From positions 1-22,530 of the forward strand of contig MU602855.1 in NCBI GenBank assembly GCA_025201865.1: 22,530 nucleotides of DNA, written 5' to 3'. The translations under genes were made by a program, and so were the position numbers. This DNA comes from Ramicandelaber brevisporus (Eukaryota; Kickxellomycota; Ramicandelaberales; Ramicandelaberaceae). The notes beneath the pieces are model-generated. The model was not told the DNA's origin and searched no databases. It worked only from the letters and a program-made list of their open reading frames with translations. Shown piece after piece: positions 8,725 to 17,200 of the stretch (position 1 is its first letter; each line of letters opens with the position of its first letter).

Positions 8725-9168
8725 ATGGAGCACCACACGGACGGCAATGGCAACAGGACAATCAACCTTATTCTCAGGACGGTGACTTTGGACACCACCA
8801 TAAAGTACGTGGTTGTCTACACCGTTCTCCTTTCGCTGTGTATCTTCGAGCGGTTTGGCCAGTTTGCTACCACTGCCCTCCAGTCACCTGGCGTCAACAG
8901 ATCACTGCCGCGGCCATGGCTGCAGCGAATTGTCATTAGAGGATTGCTGTTTGCGGCAGTGATGGCGGTACGGTTTATATTGATGAGCGCGGCAATGACG
9001 GGCGGATTCTGGATGCTGGCGGCAATTGCGGGTGTATCGACATTGGCACATTTGGCAGCAGAGCATCTCTTTGAAAGAATAAACAAAACGAACAGTGGCG
9101 GCAGCGAGGATATCGATGGAAACAGGCATTCCTATGTACCATTGGACTCATCGCCATGTGCCGTCTAG
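8725..9168 (+). CDS. Small three-helix membrane protein, probably Ctr-type copper transporter
   Basis: A 147-residue protein with three hydrophobic segments (about 25-45, 67-90 and 92-112). The second contains Met87-x3-Met91, the copper-relay motif of Ctr transporters, followed by a very short turn into the third, as in that family. The expected distal Gly-x3-Gly is replaced by Gly103-Val-Ser-Thr-Leu. The N-terminus is short, with Met-Glu-His-His and no Met-rich repeats. The C-terminus ends Ser-Ser-Pro-Cys-Ala-Val, with one Cys where Ctr proteins often end in Cys/His. This may be a vacuolar Ctr2-like member or another small membrane protein with a chance motif. ATG 8725 is the first in the open frame, and the coding stretch shows no sign of splicing. 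The next gene on the same strand starts 408 bases downstream. Confidence 0.5.
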   Translation: MEHHTDGNGNRTINLILRTVTLDTTIKYVVVYTVLLSLCIFERFGQFATTALQSPGVNRSLPRPWLQRIVIRGLLFAAVMAVRFILMSAAMTGGFWMLAAIAGVSTLAHLAAEHLFERINKTNSGGSEDIDGNRHSYVPLDSSPCAV

Positions 9169-9576
9169 ATGAATGAATGAATGGATAGATATATAGATAG
9201 TTATAGATCATCAATACACTCCTTTTCGTCCCTTTCTCCATCTTTAGTCTTCTTTAGTCCTTTCCCTTTTCTTTCTTTCTTTCATTGCGCGAGTCTCTTT
9301 TCAGTAATACAACCGAGTTGGGTATTGAGTCTTTGTCAAAGTGGTAGTAGCAGTAGTAGCAGTAGTCGTCGTGGTGGCGCTCGCGGTGGGGAGGAGGGAG
9401 GAGGGAGAGGGAGGAGGGAGGAGGGAGAGGGAGAGGGAGAAGACACTCAACCAGAGACCGGATGTGGGCCACAGTTATGTTACGCTATGACTGATGTCTC
9501 CTCTTTGTCCTGTCAACCAGTCAACCAGTAACTTTTGTTTTTGTTTTTGTTTTATAATAGATCACGCCTGCCTTCA
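9169..9576. other. Spacer and probable promoter of P5C reductase
   Basis: A 408-base spacer. It starts with short GAAT and GATA-type repeats (about 9170-9205) including one AGATAG, then a pyrimidine-rich run (9220-9300), a (AGT/AGC) run near 9345-9370, a 54-base guanine-rich purine tract, and a T-rich stretch (9533-9553). No gene was recognised. Confidence 0.5.
9388..9441 (+). repeat. Guanine-rich purine tract (G-quadruplex potential)
   Basis: Fifty-four bases made only of G and A, built from GGAGGGA and GAGGGA units. It contains at least eight GGG runs with loops of one to five bases, well above the four needed for a quadruplex. It sits 136 bases before the P5C reductase ATG on the coding strand, so it may be in the leader RNA. 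Confidence 0.8.
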
Positions 9577-10464
9577 ATGACCCAATCTCAAAACAGCAGC
9601 AACGGCCCTGCACTCTGCGTGCTTGGCTGCGGCACTATGGGAGTGGCCATCCTCGACGGCCTCTTTGCCACCATCGACTCCTCCTCCTCCTCCTCCGCCG
9701 CCACATTTGTTCCAAGCACTGTCTCAGCCTGTGTCAAGTCTGCTGGCTCCCAACAGTCGCTTCGTGACCACTTTGGCTCTCGTGTCGAAGTGCACGCTAG
9801 CGATGAAGACAACGCTGCCGCTGCTACTCATGCCGATATCATTCTGCTGGCATGCAAACCCCAGGTTGCTCAGACGCTGCTGTCAAACCAGGCAATGCAG
9901 TCTGCTGTGGCGGGTAAGCTCGTCATCAGCATTTGCGCCGGTGTGACTCTCACTCAGCTGCGCGAATGGACTTCAGAAGGAACGCGAGTTGTCCGTGCAA
10001 TGCCAAACACTCCGTCCAAGATTCGCGAAGGAATGTGTGTCATTGCCTGTCCACCAGATACCAGCGAGACGGATAAATCCTACGCAACCAGTATATTTGC
10101 ACCACTGGGTCGCTGCCGCATTCTTGATGAAAAGCACATGGATGCAGTTACAGGACTTAGTGGAAGTGGACCGGCGTTCGCATGCGTCGTACTCGAGAGT
10201 TTGGCAGATGGCGGTGTGATGATGGGGCTGCCACGTGATGCTGCAATTGAGCTGGCGGCTCAGACTTTGCAAGGAGCTGCGCGCATGGTTCTTCAAACTG
10301 GACAACATCCAGCTGCCATCAAGGATGCAGTCACCACGCCAGCTGGATGCACGATTGCTGGATTGCTGACAATGGAGGACGGCAAGATTCGGTCGACATT
10401 GGCTCGCGCTGTTCAAGAGGCTGCTAGTGTCGCCAGCCGTCTTGGTCAGCCACCTTCGAAATAG
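9577..10464 (+). CDS. PRO3: Pyrroline-5-carboxylate reductase
   Basis: A 295-residue cytosolic enzyme, close to the usual family length of about 270-290, that makes proline from pyrroline-5-carboxylate with NAD(P)H. The dinucleotide-binding Gly-Cys-Gly-Thr-Met-Gly motif is at 17-22. Further landmarks are Cys-Lys-Pro-Gln at 93-96, Met-Pro-Asn-Thr-Pro at 142-146, Ser-Gly-Ser-Gly-Pro-Ala-Phe at 195-201 and the family signature Thr-Thr-Pro-Ala-Gly-Cys-Thr-Ile-Ala-Gly at 253-262. A Ser run (35-40) follows the first helix and is a low-complexity insertion. ATG 9577 places the Rossmann motif at the normal distance from the start; the frame upstream only offers TTG 9535. It converges on the coronin gene with 130 bases between stops. 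Confidence 0.96.
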   Translation: MTQSQNSSNGPALCVLGCGTMGVAILDGLFATIDSSSSSSAATFVPSTVSACVKSAGSQQSLRDHFGSRVEVHASDEDNAAAATHADIILLACKPQVAQTLLSNQAMQSAVAGKLVISICAGVTLTQLREWTSEGTRVVRAMPNTPSKIREGMCVIACPPDTSETDKSYATSIFAPLGRCRILDEKHMDAVTGLSGSGPAFACVVLESLADGGVMMGLPRDAAIELAAQTLQGAARMVLQTGQHPAAIKDAVTTPAGCTIAGLLTMEDGKIRSTLARAVQEAASVASRLGQPPSK

Positions 10465-10540
10465 AATAAGTCAAATCAGCAACAATAGCAACATAACTAA
10501 AAAAAACATGCATTGTTTTGGCATAGTTAAAGCATTATAA

Positions 10541-10581
10541 AGAGGAGAAGGAAAAGGAAAGGAAAGGAAAGGAAAGGAAAG
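10541..10581. repeat. (GGAAA)n purine repeat
   Basis: About five tandem GGAAA units preceded by a degenerate purine run, lying in the spacer between the convergent P5C reductase and coronin stops. It is likely in the 3' UTRs. Confidence 0.85.
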
Positions 10582-10594
10582 TATTGTTTCTAAG

Positions 10595-13500
10595 TTAATC
10601 ATCCCAAGCAGTTTCATCAAATTCTTCATTTGCTTTGGATACAACTTTGGCCCAGCCCGATTGCTCGCCCAGAGCTTTTGGAGTTGTGCTCTGTGATCTG
10701 GCCAATCCAAGCAGACTGTTCATTTGATTCGATACAGCTGCATCACGCCTCTCTTGCTCTGCCTTCGCCGCAGCTTCTTCGGCACGAGCTTTGGCAGCTG
10801 CGGCCAGCTTGCTAGCACCAATACTCTGCTGAACAGGTGCAGATGACAGCAGCTCCATATCATTCGGTCTCAAATCAATCAGTTCAAACGTTGCCGTTGT
10901 GTTGCTGTTCAATTGAGTCCATTCGGCAGCAGTCCAGACAGGCTTTTCGATATTGCGAGTTGGCACATAAATGTCATCTTGGAACAAATCCATGCGCTTT
11001 CGAGGCACTTTGAAGCCAATTGTCTCGATCTTGCTGTTATTGCCCAACCGGTATCCACGCAGCAGTTCAACCTTGCGAACATCCGCGTATTTCTTGGGCA
11101 AGAATGCCACATCGAGAGTTGGTGAGCCGGTCGAAAATGGAGACGCACATGGGTTCAGCTTGATGTCGCTGGTGAGTTCATACATGAGGATCGCAGTGCT
11201 GCCGCGGTCAACCAAGAATAGCAAGCTGGTGTCATAGTCAAAGTGTGGGACAATGATACCTGGTGCTGGATCCAACAGAGTTCGAGCCGTCTTGCCCTTG
11301 TTTGCAGTGTCGATCAGAAGCAGCTCACGTTGACTGCCCCAGCCAAATCCAACTGAGAGAAGAAGAGTGTCGGATAGCCAAATGATGCGGGATGGACGCT
11401 TGCTCTCATGGCCAACACGCTCAAACAATTCAATGTCATTACTGTTGTGGAGAGTGTAAACACGAATCGAAGAGTCGCGTCCTGCTACTGCGAGACGCTT
11501 ACCATCCAGCGACCACTCGAATGCCAACACACCGCCACTTGGAATATCATCACCAGTTGATGAACCCCATGGCTTGCCATCAGCATAAATGCGAACGCCA
11601 CTTGCACCGCTGTAGTTGGTGAATTGCACGGCAAGCACATTCTCTGCAGCAGGATTAAATGCAAATCTGGACACCTTCTGAGCTCCATCAATCGACAGAA
11701 CAAGAGAAGGCTCAGATAAAACAGCGTCTTTGTCGGACACATCGTCCGGAATATCCCATTGCTGCAGCTTTGCATCTCCAGTCAATGTCCACAGTTGATT
11801 CGGATTGAAGGGGTTGAAGTGGAAATCAACCAGCGCTGCATTACAGCTGATGCCAAATGGAGGATTCGGCTGGCGGCCTGGTTTGCTGCGGTCGATTATG
11901 TTGATGCGACCGGCTGGGCCAGCAACGGCATATGCAATGAACTTGTTGTTGATGTGCAGTGGATCAGCTTCAGCTGGAAGAGCAGTGTTGACAGCACTTA
12001 TGAAATCATAGTGTGTGGATTGGTGATGGGCATATCCTTCAAGATATTTGAATCGAGGAGCTGAACGTGGACCTACTTGCAGTGGCTGTGTTGGTGACTT
12101 TGACTGTGTTGGTGTCTGTGTCCGTGACTGTATCTGCGACTGTGTCTGCGACTGCGGTTGTGTCGGCTGCTTAGATTGTGGCTGAGGCGATGGAGTTGTC
12201 TTGGGTGCGGCAATGGAGGTGGTTGATTCAGGTGTTGCGGATATTGGCTTTGAGAGATACGATGACCGAGAAGATGATGGAGTTACAGCAGGCGGCGTGA
12301 CACTTTGTACAGATCCGGTGATAGTAGTGTTGACTGGAGCTTCAACTTTGGATACCGATGGTGCTGGAGACGATGCTGGAGTTGACGCTGGAGACGGTGT
12401 TGGTTTCACTTCAGAGACTTTGAGTGACTGAGCGGTTGTTGCGAGCGGCTGTGTTGCCGTGGATGCTGGAGCTGGAGCTGGAGCTGGAACTGGAGCTGAT
12501 ACTGGAGCTGGAGCTGGAGCTGGAGCTGCAGTTGGCGCTGGAGCCGGATTTGGAACAGATGGTTTAGCTGGTGGTTGAACTGGTGCGGCTGCCTGAGAAA
12601 TCTTAGCGTCAGCTGCTGGCCGTTGTCCAGTGGCAAATGTCTTCTGGATGATAACAGGAGCCATCGAAATGGATCTTGGCACGACATCGGTGCCATTCAG
12701 CCAATCGCTAGCTGTTGTTGATGCAAATGTGGTCTGCGTGTCTGGGAACAACTCCTCATGGAAGTCAACGTAGGACCTTCTCGGTACATTGAACGACACT
12801 GGAACAACATTAGAGCCAGATGCCACGTACATGCGAGCAATCTCTGCTTTCATCGAGTGTACAAACGGTTTAGGCAAAAGCGACACACCTCCAGACACTG
12901 GAATTGGTAGAGCACATGAGCCAAAGTCAGCCAGTGGAGTGAGAGAACTACTCGCTGATAACCAACGAACAACGGTCTCACCACGCGATGCCAAGTACAG
13001 TGTGGCTGTGTCTGGATCGACAAATGGGACGATCGGAGCAGTGGCAGTGCCAAGAGTGATGGATTTGATTGCAGCTGATGGGTTGCGGATATCCCAGAGT
13101 GACACTACTCGATCTCGATACGAGTTGAAGCCGGTTGTAATCACATCATTCGTGTTGCCAATCCATGCACCCAGTGTAGTACGCTGTGCTTGATGGGCCA
13201 CAATCGTCGATGTGATGGCTGAGCTGGCTCTTGGATCGATTACTGATGCCGAGCCGTTCTTTGTAGTCGCCAAGACAGCTGAGCCATCACCACGCCAAGA
13301 GAGCGACTGAACCTGATGCTCAACATTAACTGTGACATTTGCAGTATCTGGAGATGCAGCTACATTCCAGAGGCGCAGTGCACATTCACCAGATGTCGCC
13401 AGCAGACCCTCAGCCGCTGGGTTGAAGGCAATGCTATCCACACGCCTACCATGAGCCGCAAATGACACTCCGCTACCACCGCTGGTATAATCAGAGTGAC

Positions 13501-13861
13501 TCCAAACAGCGACTTTGCCGGCATCATTGGCAGCTGCGAACAACGGGTTGAATCCAGAGCTGCTAACGGGTGCAAAACTGAAGTCAGTCAGCTCGCCACT
13601 ACCAATCGATAAAGTGTGTGATGATGCCGCGTCAGATAGAGTCGAAGGGTTACCAGCAACGCCGGTACCGTGTGGAACGAGGGCGATGCTTCCGCTGCTG
13701 GTGCGCACAGCGACAAACTCTGGTCCTGCTGAGGAAACGAGACCGGAAGCGTGACCAGCTGGAGCGGCAGTCGAGCCACCCGGGAGAGAGAGCCAGGAGT
13801 CGCGTTTGGCCGGAGTCGCGGTAGCGTTGCGGTACTTTGAGACGTTGTTGAAGCGATTCAT
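10595..13861 (-). CDS. Tandem coronin (coronin-7/POD-1 type)
   Basis: A 1088-residue protein with two coronin units rather than one. Each unit has a basic start (Ser-Lys-Tyr-Arg-Asn at 8-12; Arg-Phe-Lys-Tyr at 603-606) and the diagnostic Val-Pro-Arg-Arg/Lys exit with an acidic Glu-Glu-Leu-Phe-Pro or Asp-Asp-Ile-Tyr-Val-Pro segment (359-374 and 952-967). WD-type strands fill 40-350 and 640-945. The linker (about 415-600) is disordered and very rich in Pro, Ala, Gln, Ser and Thr. After the second propeller come an Ala/Glu/Lys helix (1018-1043, perhaps a short coiled coil) and an acidic tail ending Phe-Asp-Glu-Thr-Ala-Trp-Asp-Asp, like the Trp-containing acidic tail of long coronins that can contact Arp2/3. 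Long coronins act in actin, microtubule or Golgi traffic; which applies is unknown. It diverges from DUG2. Confidence 0.88.
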   Translation of the reverse strand: MNRFNNVSKYRNATATPAKRDSWLSLPGGSTAAPAGHASGLVSSAGPEFVAVRTSSGSIALVPHGTGVAGNPSTLSDAASSHTLSIGSGELTDFSFAPVSSSGFNPLFAAANDAGKVAVWSHSDYTSGGSGVSFAAHGRRVDSIAFNPAAEGLLATSGECALRLWNVAASPDTANVTVNVEHQVQSLSWRGDGSAVLATTKNGSASVIDPRASSAITSTIVAHQAQRTTLGAWIGNTNDVITTGFNSYRDRVVSLWDIRNPSAAIKSITLGTATAPIVPFVDPDTATLYLASRGETVVRWLSASSSLTPLADFGSCALPIPVSGGVSLLPKPFVHSMKAEIARMYVASGSNVVPVSFNVPRRSYVDFHEELFPDTQTTFASTTASDWLNGTDVVPRSISMAPVIIQKTFATGQRPAADAKISQAAAPVQPPAKPSVPNPAPAPTAAPAPAPAPVSAPVPAPAPAPASTATQPLATTAQSLKVSEVKPTPSPASTPASSPAPSVSKVEAPVNTTITGSVQSVTPPAVTPSSSRSSYLSKPISATPESTTSIAAPKTTPSPQPQSKQPTQPQSQTQSQIQSRTQTPTQSKSPTQPLQVGPRSAPRFKYLEGYAHHQSTHYDFISAVNTALPAEADPLHINNKFIAYAVAGPAGRINIIDRSKPGRQPNPPFGISCNAALVDFHFNPFNPNQLWTLTGDAKLQQWDIPDDVSDKDAVLSEPSLVLSIDGAQKVSRFAFNPAAENVLAVQFTNYSGASGVRIYADGKPWGSSTGDDIPSGGVLAFEWSLDGKRLAVAGRDSSIRVYTLHNSNDIELFERVGHESKRPSRIIWLSDTLLLSVGFGWGSQRELLLIDTANKGKTARTLLDPAPGIIVPHFDYDTSLLFLVDRGSTAILMYELTSDIKLNPCASPFSTGSPTLDVAFLPKKYADVRKVELLRGYRLGNNSKIETIGFKVPRKRMDLFQDDIYVPTRNIEKPVWTAAEWTQLNSNTTATFELIDLRPNDMELLSSAPVQQSIGASKLAAAAKARAEEAAAKAEQERRDAAVSNQMNSLLGLARSQSTTPKALGEQSGWAKVVSKANEEFDETAWDD
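12467..12530. repeat. (GCTGGA)n hexanucleotide tract in the coronin linker
   Basis: On the + strand GCTGGA units, partly degenerate, run through this stretch. On the coding strand they encode the alternating Pro-Ala segment in the disordered linker. Such tracts expand and contract easily. Confidence 0.7.
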
Positions 13862-14298
13862 CGTGCACTGCTGGTGCTACTGGTGCTGCTGCCGTTGATG
13901 TAAAAGAAAAAAGGATGGTAGGGAAGAGGAGGAGGAGGGAACAGTGGAGAGCAGATGAAGACTCATCGCACCAAACAGACTTGGCACGTACTCCGGATTG
14001 GATTGAACTGGATTGGCCGGGATTGAACTGGGTTAGACGGCCACCTGGGGACACACTTCCCTCCCCAAATGCTGAGCTGAGCCTTCTTCTCCTTCGGCTT
14101 TGGGAACCTGTCCCTTCATCGCGTCATGGCAGTGTTGGATGCCTTTCAATACAGCATCGCGCAATTACAGGATGTGAATCATCTCGGCTTGTCTGCTATT
14201 GATATACCGCCTTCAACGACTTTGGCTATCGCTCAGCTCTGATCTCCCTCTCGCAGTTCGACTATTCTTCTCGCAACAAGTCACAGAATCGCAAATCT
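13862..14298. promoter_or_regulatory. Divergent promoter, coronin / DUG2
   Basis: A 437-base spacer. It contains two ATTGG (inverted CCAAT) boxes at 13997-14001 and 14012-14016, a 12-base direct repeat GGATTGAACTGG at 14000-14011 and 14020-14031, and a short ORF at 14126-14242 described separately. Purine-rich sequence near 13905-13945 lies just upstream of the coronin ATG. Confidence 0.5.
14126..14242 (+). CDS. 38-codon upstream ORF or first exon of DUG2
   Basis: An ATG with a purine at -3 and G at +4 opens a 38-codon frame ending TGA at 14240, 56 bases before the DUG2 ATG. The peptide has ordinary protein-like composition (Ala, Leu, Ile, Gln, Asp), unlike the Ser/Gly-rich DUG2 start. Two readings are possible. 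It may be a regulatory uORF. Or codons 1-16 may be an exon: GTGAAT at 14174 could be a donor and CAG at 14254-14256, preceded by a CTGAT branch-like site and a pyrimidine tract, an acceptor. That 83-nt intron would join in phase 0 to an open frame running into the DUG2 start. Confidence 0.4.
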   Translation: MAVLDAFQYSIAQLQDVNHLGLSAIDIPPSTTLAIAQL

Positions 14299-17200
14299 AT
14301 GAACATCAGCAACAGCAGTGGCAGCGGTAGCAGCGGTAGCAGCGGTGGTGGTGGTGGTGGCACGGTGTTCGGTATGAGCAGCGGTAGCCTTGGTGCTGGT
14401 CGAGGCGGTATTGGCGCTGGTGGTGGTCACCGGCACAGTCGGCCGCTTCCTTGTGTTCAAACTCTCACTCATCCAAACGGCCAGACCATCCTCTCGCTCG
14501 CTGCTACTTCGACGCGTATCTTTGGCGGATCCCAGGATGGCAGTCTCATTGTATGGGATGCTGCTGTATTCTCACTCGAAGCGGTCATCCCCGCGCACTA
14601 TGGATCTGGCGGCATCAGCTCATTGATTCTGTCGCCTGATAGTAGCATTCTCTTCAGTGGTGCAAGTGATGGCATTGTGCGTGCCTGGAACACAGCCACA
14701 TTAGAGTGCTGCTTTGCGATACATGCTGGTCCAAACATTGGCGACATCTTGTCGCTGGCTCTGCTGGTCACGCCTCCATCAGATACAACCCTCGCAACAG
14801 CGAGCAAGATCGAGGGCGATGTGCCCCTGTCGTCTGCTTTGCCATGCGGTGATTCATCTTCATCGTCATCGGATACGCTGCCGTGCATGTTGGGTACACT
14901 GTTCCTTGGCGGCAAGAATACATCCATTCAGTGGTTCAACATTGCTGCGCGTGAACGCCAGAGCCGCACAAAGCGTGAGCGTGAGCTTCTTTCGCGCAAA
15001 TCTCGCTTCTTTGATCACGCGACTGCCGATGCTGATATTGTACGACGCCGTCTCGCCAAAAGTCTCTCAGTGTCCATGAGCAGCAGCAGCACCAGCAGCA
15101 GCAGTGGCCGCCACAAAATGTCAACACCGAGCGAAATGGGTGGCAGCAGCGCTGCTGAAGATTCGGATGATGAAATTGACCAGTACGTCATTTTCGACGA
15201 TACAATTCATCCAGCTGCGCACTATGGCTACGTCTACAGCCTGTTGCTTGCGCCTATCCGCACCCAGAAGCTCTCATCGGCAAGCAGTCAGCAGCGGAGC
15301 TCATCTGACCAATCAGCCTCATCAGACTCTACCGAGCTGGTTCTGTTCAGTGGCTCTGGTATGGGCGATGTCAAGCTGTGGCGTTTGCAGCAAACTTGCT
15401 CTCACAGCGACGGATACAGCGGAATCAAGTCGATTGAGCTGCTTCACACACTACAGCCTGTCAATAGTTCTGGATGTGGTGTGTTCTCGATGGCGGTCAG
15501 TGATGAGTTGCTATACGTCGGCACACAAAAGGGAACGATACATGTATGGGACTTGGAAACACTCCAGATTGTGCGCTCGATTCGACGTGCTCATGGCGAA
15601 GATGGCGATGTTATGGCACTGACGCTGTGTGGTCCGTACGTGTGCAGTGGAGGTGCAGACGGTACAGTTGCCATGTGGGCCAATGGCTTTGAGCGAGTAT
15701 CTGGATTCCCTGCTCACTCCGACGGCGTTCTGGCCATTGTTACCGCTGCGCCAACTCTTTACACTGCAGGCGATGACGAGGACCAATACTCTGGCAACAG
15801 TGCTAGTGGCGGGTTCTTACTGACTGCTGGCGGCACAAAGGTGCGTGTTTGGGATGCATTGCCGATCTTGGGCAATGCTGACTTTGGCGTGTCCAGTGGC
15901 ATCGCGATTGATCGCAGATTCTCAGTTGCTCCCCTCATCTCCGGTAGTGTAGATGCTTCTCCAGAAGCTCGCGGTCGGCTGCGATCCGTCGCGACACCTG
16001 GTCTGGCATCAGCCACTGCTGCTGGGCCATATTCACGTCGTCCAGATCCGCTCTTGGCTGCACTTGCTAAATGGGTGGCCATCCCATCCGTCAGCGGCCA
16101 TGCTCAGTACCAGAACGACTGTCGATTGGCTGCTCGCTTCTTGCGTGACTTGCTACGCGAGCTTGGCGCGGAAAGTCATCTTCTTGCTGGTGCCGATGGT
16201 CGCAATCCTTTGGTGTATGGCCGATTCCGAGCAACATCGCCCAAGACGCGTGTAAATGGAACCGATGATCGATTCCTCCGTCATCCTCATCGTCCCAGTT
16301 TCAGTACAAGCAGCACTAGCGGCATCAACAGCGGTGTTAGCAGTGGAAGCAGCAGCATTAGTGATTTTGGCAGCGCCACTGGCAGCGGCGAGTCATCCTC
16401 TAATTCAGCTGCAGCGCCAACTGCGCTGTTTTATGGTCACTATGATGTAATGCCTGCCAATCCTGCCGAGTGGTCCTCTCCTCCGTTCTCATTGTCTGGC
16501 CGTGATGGATATTTGTATGGTCGTGGCGTTACTGACAACAAAGGTCCCATTCTGGCTGCTGTATTTGCGACATCCGAGCTGCACCAAGATCGTTTGTTGG
16601 AATGCGATGTGGTATTCTTCATTGAAGGCGAGGAGGAGAATGGAAGCGCTGGTATCCGTGAGGCTCTAGCCAGCCTTCCTCCTCTCAACGTGGACATGGT
16701 ATTGCTGTCAAACTCATATTGGATTGGTGAAGAATGGCCATGCTTGACATATGGTTTGCGTGGGACAATTCGCGCCACAATCAGTCTTGAGAGTGATAGC
16801 GACGATGCCCACTCTGGTGTCCATGGTGGCACTGCAGCTGAGCCTGTTAATGCACTGACAATGATGCTTGGCAAATTAACAAGCCAAGCAAAGGTGTTTG
16901 ATGGATTTGGCGATGATGTGCGGTCAATGACTGATGAAGAAGAGCGTGACTATCTGCGCATCGCCACGATTGAACCGTCATTTGCATCTCGCTCGTCTCA
17001 AGAAGTTGCTCGTCGTTTGATGCAGCGCTGGCGATATCCAACCATTTCAGTCCACAGCATCAACTCATCCAGCGGCATGCATTCGACTGTCATTCCTCAT
17101 CGAGCCACTGCTCATCTCTCAATGCGCACCGTGCCCGACCAGGATGGAAGCCGCCTCGCTGCACAATTCAAATCAGCTGTTGAACACGCATTTGCCGAAG

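Noticed and set aside
9528-9560. GTAACT...AATAG as an intron before P5C reductase
   Set aside because: At about 33 bases it is too short for normal splicing, and the enzyme is complete from ATG 9577.
13915-14202. 95-codon + strand frame in the coronin/DUG2 spacer
   Set aside because: Its composition is not protein-like, it lacks any motif, and it overlaps promoter repeats and the better-initiated ORF at 14126.
15104-15622. 172-codon frame inside DUG2
   Set aside because: It is an out-of-frame shadow of the WD40 region; the DUG2 frame is continuous through it.
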